Source: CAZHWR01 sp964536085 (GTDB taxonomy: Bacteria > Bacillota > Clostridia > Oscillospirales > Ruminococcaceae). Taken from it: a DNA stretch of 53,044 nucleotides. Position numbers and translations under genes: made by a program. Shown piece by piece: positions 8,507 to 18,700 of this stretch. The stretch spans positions 1 through 53,044 of the forward strand of contig CAZHWR010000009.1 in the NCBI GenBank assembly GCA_964536085.1, in the 5' to 3' direction. Below the pieces are notes generated by a model that searched no databases, had not been told where the DNA came from, and worked only from the letters and a program-made list of their open reading frames with translations. Numbering within the stretch: position 1 is the stretch's first letter; each line of letters begins with the position of its first letter.

Positions 8507-9658
8507 ATGAAGATTACAAACGACATTCACTATATAGGCGTAAATGATCACGAGCTTGATTTGTTCGAGGGGCAGTATTCAGTGCCGAATGGGATGGCCT
8601 ATAATTCATATGTTATAACCGATGATAAAATCGCCGTGTTCGATACTGTAGACGCGCGCTTCGGCGAGCAGTGGCTTGCAAACCTGCGGGAGGTTTTGGG
8701 CGAAAGGGAGCCCGACTATCTCATCGTTCAGCATATGGAGCCCGACCACTCTGCGAATATTGATATATTTACAAAAAAGTATCCTAATGCAAAGATCGTT
8801 GCGACGATGCAGGCGTTCAAAATGATGTCGCAGTTTTTCGGAACCGATTATTCCGACAGCAAAACGGTTGTAAAAGAGGGCGATACTTTGAGCCTTGGTA
8901 AACACAAGCTGAGCTTTATTTCAGCTCCCATGGTTCACTGGCCCGAAGTAATGGTGACCTACGACAGCTTTGACAAGGTTTTGTTCTCGGCGGACGCTTT
9001 CGGAAAGTTCGGCGCGCTGGACGTTGACGAGGACTGGGCGTGCGAAGCCAGACGGTATTACATCGGAATTGTCGGAAAATTCGGCGCTCAGGTGCAGAAT
9101 CTTCTGAAAAAGCTGTCTCCGCTCAACATTAAAACAATCTGCCCGCTTCACGGTCCTGTTCTCACCCAAAACATCGGATACTATATTAATCTTTATGATA
9201 TTTGGTCGTCATACTCGGTTGAAACCGAGGGCGTCGTTATTGCGTACACGTCGGTTTACGGCAACACAAAGGCGGCCGCACTTCTGCTGGCGGACAAGCT
9301 CAAAGAATACGGCTGTCCTGAAGTTACCGTTACCGATTTGGCGCGCGACGATATGTATGAGGCGGTTGAGGACGCTTTCAGATACTCGAAGCTTGTGCTT
9401 GCAACTACGACATATAACGGAGAAATTTTCCCGTTCATGCATGAATTTATCACACATCTTACAGAACGCGGTTTCCAAAAGCGTACGGTCGCAATTATTG
9501 AAAACGGCTCGTGGGCTCCGAGCGCGGCAAAGGTTATAAAGGGCATGCTTGAAGGCAGCAAGGAACTGACGTTTGCCGAAAACACGGTTAAAATCATGTC
9601 CGCACTGAACGAACAAAGCAAAGCGCAGATCGACGCTCTTGCTGAGGAATTGGCTTAA
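8507..9658 (+). CDS. fprA: A-type flavodiiron protein (oxygen/NO-reducing flavoprotein)
   Basis: 383 aa. The N-terminal metallo-beta-lactamase domain holds the di-iron ligands: 'HMEPDH' (H-x-E-x-D-H), 'PMVHWPE', 'FSADAFG' and 'CPLHGPV'. The C-terminal flavodoxin domain has the FMN phosphate loop 'TSVYGNTKAAA'. Proteins of this family reduce O2 to water (or NO to N2O) with electrons from rubredoxin or F420H2 and protect anaerobes. It has no C-terminal rubredoxin or flavin reductase extension, so it needs a separate donor. The ATG at 8507 is preferred over that at 8495, which lies inside the ribosome site GGAAAGGATG. It is monocistronic, with promoter and terminator on either side. Confidence 0.95.
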   Translation: MKITNDIHYIGVNDHELDLFEGQYSVPNGMAYNSYVITDDKIAVFDTVDARFGEQWLANLREVLGEREPDYLIVQHMEPDHSANIDIFTKKYPNAKIVATMQAFKMMSQFFGTDYSDSKTVVKEGDTLSLGKHKLSFISAPMVHWPEVMVTYDSFDKVLFSADAFGKFGALDVDEDWACEARRYYIGIVGKFGAQVQNLLKKLSPLNIKTICPLHGPVLTQNIGYYINLYDIWSSYSVETEGVVIAYTSVYGNTKAAALLLADKLKEYGCPEVTVTDLARDDMYEAVEDAFRYSKLVLATTTYNGEIFPFMHEFITHLTERGFQKRTVAIIENGSWAPSAAKVIKGMLEGSKELTFAENTVKIMSALNEQSKAQIDALAEELA

Positions 9659-9664
9659 TAAACA

Positions 9665-9708
9665 TAAAAAAGCTCCCTTTGACAGTCCTGTCAAAGGGAG
9701 CTTTTTTA
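9665..9708. terminator. Intrinsic terminator, usable from both sides
   Basis: Arms AAAAAAGCTCCCTTTGACA and TGTCAAAGGGAGCTTTTTT around a 3-5 nt loop. It serves fprA and the convergent Gfo/Idh gene. Confidence 0.9.
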
Positions 9709-9722
9709 TTTATTCAGATATA

Positions 9723-10877
9723 CTAATAGCTGCCTTCCGTGTCAAACACGACCGCTTCGGTGGTTTTAAGGCGTGAGTTTTCACGGCGTTTATTGAGCTC
9801 GTTGAGGAACAGATCTTCGTCAAACGGTATCTCGACCGTCCTGTCAAGCCACGCCGAAAGATGCATGGCGTTTGAAAGGGTCAAGCCGTTTATTCCCTCT
9901 TCGCCGCGCGCGGCGAGCGGTGCGCCGTGCAAAATCGCTGCTGCGAAACGGTTTAGTATACCTATGTGGCTGGGATTGTCACCGTCGGTGGGTACCTCCT
10001 GCTCCTCCCAACCGGGCTTTTGGAAGCCTTCCTTGCAGTCAACAATATGCGTTTTAAGGCTTTCGGACAGCTTATACAGTGTCAGCTTGTCGTTTGAGCA
10101 GACGAGCTTTGCGCCGTCCATTGTTATCTCAAGCCGGTTTGTTCCGGGCGCGTCGCCTGTGGTCGTGACAAACACGCCGGTCGCGCCGTTTTCGTATTCA
10201 AGATACGCCGTAACGTCGTCCTCGACCTCGATATCGTGCCATTTGCCCTCGTGCATCATTGCGCGGACCTTCGTCGGCATTCCGCATATCCACTGCAAAA
10301 GATCTAGATTGTGCGGACACTGATTCAACAGCACTCCGCCTCCCTCGCCCGCCCATGTTGCGCGCCATGAGCCGGAATCGTAATAGCTCTGCGTTCTGTA
10401 CCAGTCGGTGATGATCCAGTTGACGCGGCGAATCTCGCCGAACCCGCCGTCTGAGACCAGCTCCTTGAGCTTTCTGTAAACGCAGTTTAGCCGCTGGTTG
10501 AACATCATGCCGAAGACCTTTCCGGACTTTTCGGCGGCAGCGTTCATCTGCCGCACTGCCTTTGTATACACCCCCGCGGGCTTTTCGCACATAACGTGAA
10601 GTCCGCGCCCGAACGCCTCGATTGCAAGCGTCGGATGGGAATAGTGCGGCACAGCGATCAAAACCGCGTCTATATCTGCGCTTTTTATAAGCTCCGAGCC
10701 GTCGGAGTATACCTCGACTGTTTCGGGCAGCTCTTTTTTTGCCCATTCGCGGCGGCTTTTGTTTATGTCTGCGACAGCGGCGAGCTCGAGCTCGGGGCAT
10801 TCTCCGTTTGCGATATTTTTTGCGTGGGTCGTACCCATGTTGCCTATGCCGATGATTCCGATCTTGACCTTTTCCAT
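9723..10877 (-). CDS. Gfo/Idh/MocA-family NAD(P)-dependent oxidoreductase
   Basis: 384 aa. The N-terminal Rossmann fold starts at once ('KIGIIGIGNMGTTHAK'). The family motif 'CEKPAGV' near residue 100 carries the catalytic lysine. The C-terminal alpha/beta domain has 'GGGVLLNQCPHNLDLLQW' with the usual histidine. Members oxidise or reduce sugars, inositols and related polyols; the substrate cannot be told from the sequence. It has its own promoter and no sugar-transport neighbours, so it need not belong with the rha genes. The ATG follows GAAAGGAAC. Confidence 0.88.
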   Translation of the reverse strand: MEKVKIGIIGIGNMGTTHAKNIANGECPELELAAVADINKSRREWAKKELPETVEVYSDGSELIKSADIDAVLIAVPHYSHPTLAIEAFGRGLHVMCEKPAGVYTKAVRQMNAAAEKSGKVFGMMFNQRLNCVYRKLKELVSDGGFGEIRRVNWIITDWYRTQSYYDSGSWRATWAGEGGGVLLNQCPHNLDLLQWICGMPTKVRAMMHEGKWHDIEVEDDVTAYLEYENGATGVFVTTTGDAPGTNRLEITMDGAKLVCSNDKLTLYKLSESLKTHIVDCKEGFQKPGWEEQEVPTDGDNPSHIGILNRFAAAILHGAPLAARGEEGINGLTLSNAMHLSAWLDRTVEIPFDEDLFLNELNKRRENSRLKTTEAVVFDTEGSY

Positions 10878-10955
10878 TGTGACCTGTTCCTTTCAGCGTG
10901 TTTTGCAATATATAATTACGGCGGGCGTTGCAGCGCCGAATCGGTTTTCACAATT

Positions 10956-10984
10956 ATTATATAGCTGCTCCGCGAGCTTTTCAA
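10956..10984 (-). promoter_or_regulatory. Sigma-A promoter of the Gfo/Idh gene
   Basis: Minus-strand TTGAAA and TATAAT with a 17-bp spacer, about 80 bp upstream of the start codon. Confidence 0.7.
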
Positions 10985-11137
10985 TTGCAATTTCGGATTT
11001 AAACATTGCATATACCGCGATTGTTTCAGACCGCTTTGACAATTCCCGGTATTCATAAAACGCCTTATCCGTAAAACCGCACAAACCATTGGCGATAAGT
11101 TTGTGAACTATTACCCGCCCGTTTTTCGGTTTTTTGT

Positions 11138-11166
11138 TTGACTTATTACCGCGATTTTAATAAAAT
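11138..11166 (+). promoter_or_regulatory. Sigma-A promoter of the LRR/Fn3 secreted protein
   Basis: TTGACT and TAAAAT with a 17-bp spacer, 37 bp upstream of the ATG. Confidence 0.75.
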
Positions 11167-11203
11167 TAAATAAAACTTATGATTTATAATAAGGAGAGTA
11201 AAA

Positions 11204-12403
11204 ATGAAAAAACTCATCAGCATAATATCTGCGATTGCAATCGCCGTCTGCACGATTCCGTCGCTCAGCATGAGCGTGTTCGCCGCAGAGAGAACCTGCG
11301 AGATAAACGGGGTCACATGGGGCTTCAGGCTTCTTCCCGGCTCAGCCGCGCTGCAATCGGTTTCGGGCAGCGTTAAAAACCTCGTCATGCCCGAATATGT
11401 CGAGGTCAGCGGAACACAGTATCGCCTCGCGAGCATTGACAACCGCGCACTGCAGAACAACACGGGCGTCGAGAGCTTCAAATTCAACAGCATATGCACC
11501 GATATCGGAGATTATGCGTTTTCCGGTTGCTCAAATTTAAAGTCAGTGACGTTTTCAAGCTCGGTTGCGACTATCGGTATGCGTGCGTTTGAAAAAACCG
11601 CGCTTGAAACGGTGACGCTCGGCGTTGTCACAAGAAGCATCGGAGAGTATGCGTTCGCAAGCTGCACCAAGCTCACGACATTCACGGCGGGCTACGGGCT
11701 TACCTCGATAGGCGATTACGCTTTGCAGGGCTGCACAGCTCTTAAAAAGATATCGCTCAACCGCGCGCTTACGGATATCGGCGAAAAATCCATGGGCTAT
11801 AACAGCGCGACTGTTAAAAACGAAAACGTCTATTTTCTCACGGCGAGAGATTCGGCGGGAAGCAAATACGCTCAGGACAACGGATTTACCTGTAAGTATA
11901 ATATCGCGCTTTTGAATATACCGCTCATCCGCGACAGAAAGTACACGGGAAAGGCGTTCACGCCCATTGTAACGCTGACCGATTCGGGCTACACTCTTAA
12001 AAACGGCTCGGATTACACTATCGCATATTCCAAAAACATAAATCCCGGAAACGCTGTTGTTAAGATAACGGGTATAGGCGACTACGAAGGCACAGTGTCC
12101 GCTACTTTTTACATCAAGCCGATAGTGGGTACGGTCAAAAAGGTAAAAGCTTCGGTCAAAAAAAGCAGGCTTACGGTAAAATGGAAAAAGCTTTCGGACG
12201 TTACCGGGTATCAGATACAGTATGCAAAGAAGAAAAGCTTTGCGGGCAAAAAGAGCGTTAAAGTAAAGAACGCTTCCAAAAAACGTATCAACAAAAAGCT
12301 CAAGAGCGGCAAATATTTTATTCGTGTGCGCGCATACAAGCGCATCGGCGGACGAACAAACTACGGCTCGTGGAGCAATGTAGTAAAGAAAAAGGTCAGA
12401 TAA
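11204..12403 (+). CDS. Secreted BspA-like leucine-rich-repeat protein with Ig-like and Fn3-like domains
   Basis: 399 aa. Residues 1-28 are a signal peptide ending 'SVFAAE'. From about 85 to 200 there are BspA/LRR_5 repeats with the pattern 'IGDYAFSGCSNLKSVTF', 'IGEYAFASCTKLTTF' and 'IGDYALQGCTALKKI'. Residues about 235-305 form an Ig-like segment ('YTGKAFTPIVTL', 'YEGTVSATFYI'). The last 95 residues are a very basic fibronectin-III-like domain ('VTGYQIQYAKKKSF', 'YFIRVRAYK'). There is no LPxTG or transmembrane anchor, so surface retention, if any, would be non-covalent. BspA-type repeats usually serve adhesion. The start has AAGGAG nearby and a consensus promoter. It is followed by a terminator and stands alone. 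Confidence 0.85.
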   Translation: MKKLISIISAIAIAVCTIPSLSMSVFAAERTCEINGVTWGFRLLPGSAALQSVSGSVKNLVMPEYVEVSGTQYRLASIDNRALQNNTGVESFKFNSICTDIGDYAFSGCSNLKSVTFSSSVATIGMRAFEKTALETVTLGVVTRSIGEYAFASCTKLTTFTAGYGLTSIGDYALQGCTALKKISLNRALTDIGEKSMGYNSATVKNENVYFLTARDSAGSKYAQDNGFTCKYNIALLNIPLIRDRKYTGKAFTPIVTLTDSGYTLKNGSDYTIAYSKNINPGNAVVKITGIGDYEGTVSATFYIKPIVGTVKKVKASVKKSRLTVKWKKLSDVTGYQIQYAKKKSFAGKKSVKVKNASKKRINKKLKSGKYFIRVRAYKRIGGRTNYGSWSNVVKKKVR

Positions 12404-12418
12404 ATGCATTTAATGCAG

Positions 12419-12453
12419 AACACCGCGGCTCAAGTGAAATGAGCTGCGGTGTT
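12419..12453 (+). terminator. Terminator of the LRR/Fn3 protein gene
   Basis: Hairpin arms AACACCGCGGCTCA and TGAGCTGCGGTGTT with one mismatch and a 7-nt loop, followed by ATTATATAA. Confidence 0.7.
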
Positions 12454-12523
12454 ATTATATAACCTATTTTCCGACGTTCCGGCCTCTTAGGCGGCGGAGA
12501 TATCGGCGAATAGGTTATATAAT
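12454..12523. repeat. 70-bp extended palindrome
   Basis: The outer arms ATTATATAACCTATT and AATAGGTTATATAAT are a perfect 15-bp inverted repeat. Inside, after a 2x2 internal loop, CCGA pairs with TCGG, and a GC-rich centre can pair further (TCCGGCC with GGCGGCGGA, imperfect). There is no ORF inside. It could be a small structured RNA, a MITE-like element or a recombined terminator. Confidence 0.6.
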
Positions 12524-12739
12524 TTACAGTTAAGACAGAAGGAAGATTAACGTGAGATTTTTTTTACGTTTATATTGCGGAAGGCAAACTTGCATAATAA
12601 ATTAAGGAAAAATTAAACATTTGTCACAAACCTACAATAAATCTATTGCATTTAAAAAAAAAATGTGAGAAAATAACATCAGGATTATTTAGTGAGATGT
12701 GCGCTGATAATCAAATATAAAAGTAAGGAGTTGTTATTT

Positions 12740-15700
12740 TTGAGAATCAAAAAACGTATTCTCGCAGGAGCCCTGGCGCTGGTTTGCGCGCTGTCAAGCC
12801 TGTCGCTGACGGCTCTTGCGGATGAAGCCAATACTGTGGCGCAGCCGACGCTACACTATGACTTCACAACAGGCGACTCGGCGCTTAAAAATATCGGTAC
12901 AGCCGATGCCGCTGACGCTGCGCTTATAAACGGCGCAACGCTTACCGATAACGGTGTTGATTTGGCCGGTTCTGATCGTCAAGCGGTTGAATTAACCGGT
13001 ACAACGGTTAAAAATGCTGTTAACGGCAGTACTGCGATGACGTTGTCCATGATGGTTAAGGCCGATCAGGACGGCGGCAACAGAACGCTTATTTCTTACG
13101 GCCGCGGAGAAGCGCACCGTTTGGTTGTAGTAACCAATTTTGGTTCTTCCACACATCCGCGTTGGAGCTCTAATTACAGAAAAGACACTAATACGGATGC
13201 GCTCGGCGAAGTAAATTTCGAGAGCACGAACAGTGAAGAGTACGGTAAAGTGCTTAAAGACAAATGGACCAATATCACATTTGTTCAGAACGGCAATTAT
13301 CTTGCTCTTTATGTAAACGGCGATTTGATTAAAGAGGTATCGGATTTCCGCGATACTTTATATGATCTTACATCAGTTGATGACGCCGCAGACTTTTCCG
13401 CATATATCGGATCACCGAAAACTAATATCTACTCAGGCGACGCTCAGTTCGACGGCACACTGAGCGATTTCAGAATATACGACCAGGCTCTCAGCGCAGA
13501 CGAGGTTGGCGCGGTATATGACGAAACGCTTGCAAACGTCAATTACGGCGAGCTTTCATCTTCAAAAATCGAAGCTGAAAACTTCACATACTGGAACCGT
13601 TCGGAAGTTTCGGAAGGAGCTCCGAAAACCGAGGACGGCGAGAGCTATAAAGCTGTTGCCAACACCAAGAACGGTTTGACGCTTACATATAAAAACGTAA
13701 GCTTTGCCAAGGGAATCGAAGCCGTTACGGCTCATGTCAAGGGCGGAACGGACAAGGTTCGTCCCGATACCGAGGTTAAATTCTATCTCGATTCTGTTTC
13801 GGACGATAACCTTGCTGCGACGGTTAAACCGTACGAGCTGTTTACAGCCTCCGGCTGGAACTGGGTCGACGCAACTGCCGCAATCGATAAGGATATTTCC
13901 GGAACGCACGACCTTATAGTCGTTATGAGCGGTACTGCCGACGGCGGCGGCTCGTACATGGGCAACTTCGATTATTTCGAGTTCATCGTAAACCGCCAGG
14001 CCGGTCTGAACGCTACATACTATCAGACCAAAGGCGCCAAGGGAAACGACGGCTGGTATTTGGGTTCAATTGTTGAGCAGGCGACCGGATATGGAAACAA
14101 CTATAATAACAGCAATGCAGACGGTCAGCTCAATTCAGACGGTACTCCCGCGGAGCAGAACGCGCTGTTCGACTCTTCGATCGACGCGCTTATGGCTGCG
14201 GTAGAGCCTTTGGGCAGTGAGGAAAATTTAGCCAATTTCCGTATAGGCGACTGGGATACTTTCCGCAATGAACTCAGTGCCGCTTATAACGACACGATTG
14301 TTCACTATACGGGAACAATGCAGGTTTCTGCTACGGATGACTATACTTTCCATGGTAAGATCGACAACGGTATGGTAATTTTTGTCGATGACGTAAAAGT
14401 ATTCGAGTTCTGGGGCAACCGCAGCTGGGCTGACGGCGCGGACGTTATGGGCAAAACCGTAAACCTCACCGAAGGCGAACACAAGATTGAAGCATACTAT
14501 GTTAAATTCGGCGGCGGTCAGATGTTCGGCATAGAAGCCCAAAGCTCTGACGGAACAAGCGCCAACCTGCCTGTTAAGTTTACTCTTGATCTCACGGCTC
14601 AGGCATACGGAATCGTCGGCTTCAACGGCGATTACGGCAGGCTTAACACCGCCATAGGAGCAGGTACTACAGGAAACACCGGCTCGCTCACAGGCAACCA
14701 AAATTACGACGCAAGCATCGATAAAGTAATGCAAGAAGTAGAGTATGTGGGAACGCAGATTCTGCCCAGCGTTACTTTCGGCGGCAATTCTATGTTCCGC
14801 AATTATGCTTCAGCGGCAGGCTGTTCGGGCGACGACGCTATAGTTATTGACTATACCGGATATATTACCCCGCTTAAAACCGGAAACTACAAGTTCGGAT
14901 TCGGAAAGGTTGACAACGGCCTTGAAATCGAGATTGCAGGTCAGAAGGTCGCCGAATACTGGGCTAAGTCAACATGGTATGACAACGAAAGCGCGGGCAT
15001 ACTTTATGACGACAATATACAATCGATTTATCTCGAAGCGGGCGTTTCGTATCAGTTCAAGGCCACGTTCCTTGAGCTCGACGGCGGCGAGATATGCATC
15101 ATAAACACAAAGAATGATGAGGGAACGGTTACAGACGCGCGTATAGAAGACGCATTTGTATTTACTACCGCTCCTTATTCGGACGGCGAGTTTGATAAGG
15201 GCATCCCGACCTTAGACGCGGCTGCCGAGGGTTCGGAAGTTATAGCCGATTTGGATTTCTCTGAAGGGACTTCCAAAGATACCGTATCGGAAGCAGTGCT
15301 TGATACAGAAAACGTCACTTATAACGCTGACGTAGGCGCTGCTGTAATGGCAGGCGGTTCCGGTGATGACACCTCTATGATCAAGCTTCCTGACGCAGTT
15401 ACAGAAATAATAAACGAATCGCAAACGCTTATCATCGAAACAGTCGTTAAATCCTACTCTTCACCCAGTCACGGCTATATTGCTTCTTTAGGTACTACCT
15501 CGGGCGCAATCGCTCTGGCGGGCTTAAGAGAAGACTGGAGAGTTAAGACGGCGAGCACGGAATCCTCATATAACGCGCTTCCGTATGCAACATGGACAAA
15601 GCTTAAATGGGTATTCTCCGGCAACGGCGTTCAAATTTATGCAAACGATGAACTGGTTGCGAACAATGCAAGTGAGATTGAGGATCTCAGCGCAATTGAA

Positions 15701-18700
15701 GGAAACATGCTCGTAGGCGGTCGATATACCAATGAAAATTGGAAGGATTCCGGTTTGGACGGTATGATGACTCAGTTCCGCGTCAGCGTATTCAATCAGC
15801 CTACATTGGACGCCGCTGATGAGGACGCGACGGTTCTTTCATATGTAAACTTTGCAAACGACCTCCCCGAGGGCGTTGAAAATCAAGGCGTTGAAACCCA
15901 AAACGGTCTCGGTAAATTTACAGGCGGAAAAACCACCGCTATTGTATTCCCCGAAAGCATGACGGACGAAATCAAAAAGTCTGAGACAACTATTGTTGAG
16001 TTCGTTGTCAAGGCTAACGCGGTCGACGAACATAGGATTATTGCTTCGCTTGGAACTACCAGCGAAGGCCACGCTCATATGATTATGGGTACAAGGCAGA
16101 ATAGTACTAATGTAAACGCGCTGAAGACTGCTAATAACGCCGCGTCCAACAACTCTATTGTTCCCGGCGAGTGGACTAAGGTTCGTTATGAAATCACAAG
16201 AAGCCATACAAAGATTTATGCTAATGATGTACTTGTTTTAGACGCTGACGAAACCACGAACTTCGCAATGCTTTCAGGCTCGCTCAAGTTCGGTCAGTAC
16301 ACGGTTTCACAGTGGGCTGACGACGGTCTTAACGGATACGCTTCCGAAATCCGCGTAAGCGTTAAGGGTACATATGAGGCGAACTATCCCGAGTCGGGCT
16401 TAGTTGGAGAAAAAGAGCTTAATGATACTTGGCCCTCCGGCTCCGGCGACTACTATTACGGCGACAATTATAAATTTACAAACGTTGTTCCCGGCGTTTA
16501 CAAGATTGCTTATACAATAAGCGGCGTAGACGTTAAGAGCGACGACTGGCAGATGAGGATCAGCCCGAAAGTAAGAAGCTGCGACGGATTTGAACGCAGA
16601 TGCTGGGTTGATTTCAGATATGTGAGCAAAGTCGGCGCAAGCGTTACCGAGAATGATCTCGGCGACAAGATCATGGTCGTTGCTGTCATCACTGTTCCCG
16701 AGGGCTATGATTCGATTGATCCCGGAGCGTATATTGAATCCGGCGATAATGCAGGTCTCGGTTCAAATATCGACAGCATAAGGCTTTACACGGGCGACTA
16801 TGATTTGGCAAAAGTTACGGATTACCAGTGGGCGTCAGAGACTGCCAACCTTTCCACCTTTAACGAGGATAGCGGCGGTCTGCTTCGCGCATTGAACGGA
16901 ACATGGAAGCCCTCCACAAGAGGCGAAAACAACTCCAACAACACTATTGCCGAAATCAAGGTTGACGGCTATACCGCGACGATCGACGGCAAAAATGCAA
17001 CGGTTTCTGTTCCCAAAGCCGATTCGTACAACGTTGAGGTTACAATGGAGGATCCTTACGCATATTACGCCGTATCTGACGATTACACCACTATCACGGT
17101 CTGGTCGTCTGACGATACCGAAGACCAGTATACGCTCACGATAACCCCGTTGGCCGAATATTTACAGCCTGATGAAAAGGGAATAATCGTGTCGTTTAAT
17201 CCCTCAGGCTTTGCAAACGAACATACTTGGGACGGAGGCGTAGCCACCACAACAGACGATAACGGTCACTTTGTAATGCCTAAGGGCAATGCCGGTAACT
17301 TCTGGGGTGCATATTGGAACGACATCCGCCCGAACGATTATACTTTCCTTGCTGAAGGAACTTACAAGATAGTTTATCTGTTTGACGTTGCCGAAGACGC
17401 TGAATACTGCGATATGCTCCTGAAAGTATTCCAGAAAAATGGCGACACAGAATGGAGATTAAATGAAAACGGCGTTTCATCAGAAATGTTCAGCGCGTAC
17501 GCGGTAGGTAATAAGATTGCCTTGAGTTTCCCGCTTACCACTACTTCGGATCTCGACGGATTTGAAATAGGCGGCTGGAAAGCTTCAGGCTTCAGCGGAA
17601 CCCTTGACGGACTTTATATCTGCTCAGCGAACTGCGACGTTACCGAGGCGTTCCCCGATTATGAACTGCTTGTTGAGGAATCTCCGAGATACTTCAACGG
17701 CGGCGCAACCAAGGCTGCCGAGGAAGGATCCTATACTCCTTCTACACCTGTAAAACGCATTTCATCCGACGCAACAATTGCTTCCGTAACGGTTGACGGC
17801 GTTGCCGCGACGATTGATGGAGATAACATCACTGTCGAGGTTGCAAAAGCTGATACGCATACTGTTGAGGTTGTAACAACAGACGCCAACGCAAATGCCG
17901 TATACAATTCGGAAACAGGCAAAATTACAGTTACTGCCGAAGACGGCACAACAGTTAAAGAGTACACACTTACAATAACCGAGGTAGAGAAATCCTCCGA
18001 TGCAACTCTTGCTTCCGTAACGGTTGACGGCGTTGCCGCGACTATAAGCGGAACAGACGTTACAGTCAAGGTTGACAAGGCGGACGGTCACACTGTTGTC
18101 GCCACACCTACCAGTAACCTTGCTAAGGTTGATGTTACCGATAACGGCACAAATATTATCATAACAGTAACCGCAGAGGACGGTACTCAGGTAACCTATA
18201 CTCTCACGATTACCGAGAAAGCCGAATATCCGACTTCGCCTGAAATTATTCAGACAATGGATATCAATGTTGCAACTCCTACCGGCGATCAGTTCTACGA
18301 CAAGTCGTTCACAAATGTCGCTCCCGGAGTTTACAAGATTGCTTACTACTTCAGCGACGTTGCTCCGCACGACGACAACTGGCAGATGAGAATCAGCCCG
18401 ATAGTTTCAGGCGACGGAGTCAGCGAACACAGATGCTGGGTTGATTTCCGCTACACTGAATACATCAAGGCAAGCATGATTGAAAACGGACTTTCAAATG
18501 ATATTATTGTAATAGCGGTTGTTACTGTCCCTGAGGGATACGATACGATTAAACCCGGAGTATTCTTTGAAAGCGGATTGGGCGGAAATGTTGATAAAAT
18601 TGCAATCGCAACAAGCGATTACGACTTCAAAAACGTTACCGATTACGACTGGTGTGTTGAAAAAGCCAATACAGCCGACTTTAATGAAGACAATGGCGGA

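Larger units (their letters stand above)
10878..11203. other. Intergenic region with divergent promoters only
   Basis: 326 bp between the oxidoreductase and the LRR protein. It holds the two divergent promoters listed separately. A 63-codon minus-strand frame lies here, but it has no ribosome site and contains the oxidoreductase promoter. Nothing else was recognised. Confidence 0.6.
12404..12739. other. Intergenic region with terminator, long palindrome and AT-rich leader
   Basis: 336 bp between two secreted-protein genes. It contains the terminator at 12419-12453, the palindrome at 12454-12523 and an AT-rich stretch that must hold the promoter of the 2354-aa protein. Candidate promoter boxes (for example TTGTCA at 12621) are poor, so none is called. 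Confidence 0.5.

Noticed and set aside
10893..11084. 63-codon minus-strand frame upstream of the Gfo/Idh gene
   Set aside because: It begins at TTG without a ribosome site and contains the consensus promoter of the following gene, so it is most likely untranslated leader.
11555..12409. 284-codon frame on the minus strand opposite the LRR protein, and similar long antisense frames (for example 39008-39790 and 10198-10908)
   Set aside because: They lie entirely opposite genes with clear family motifs, have no ribosome sites and have compositions (Arg/Cys/His-rich) typical of antisense shadows.
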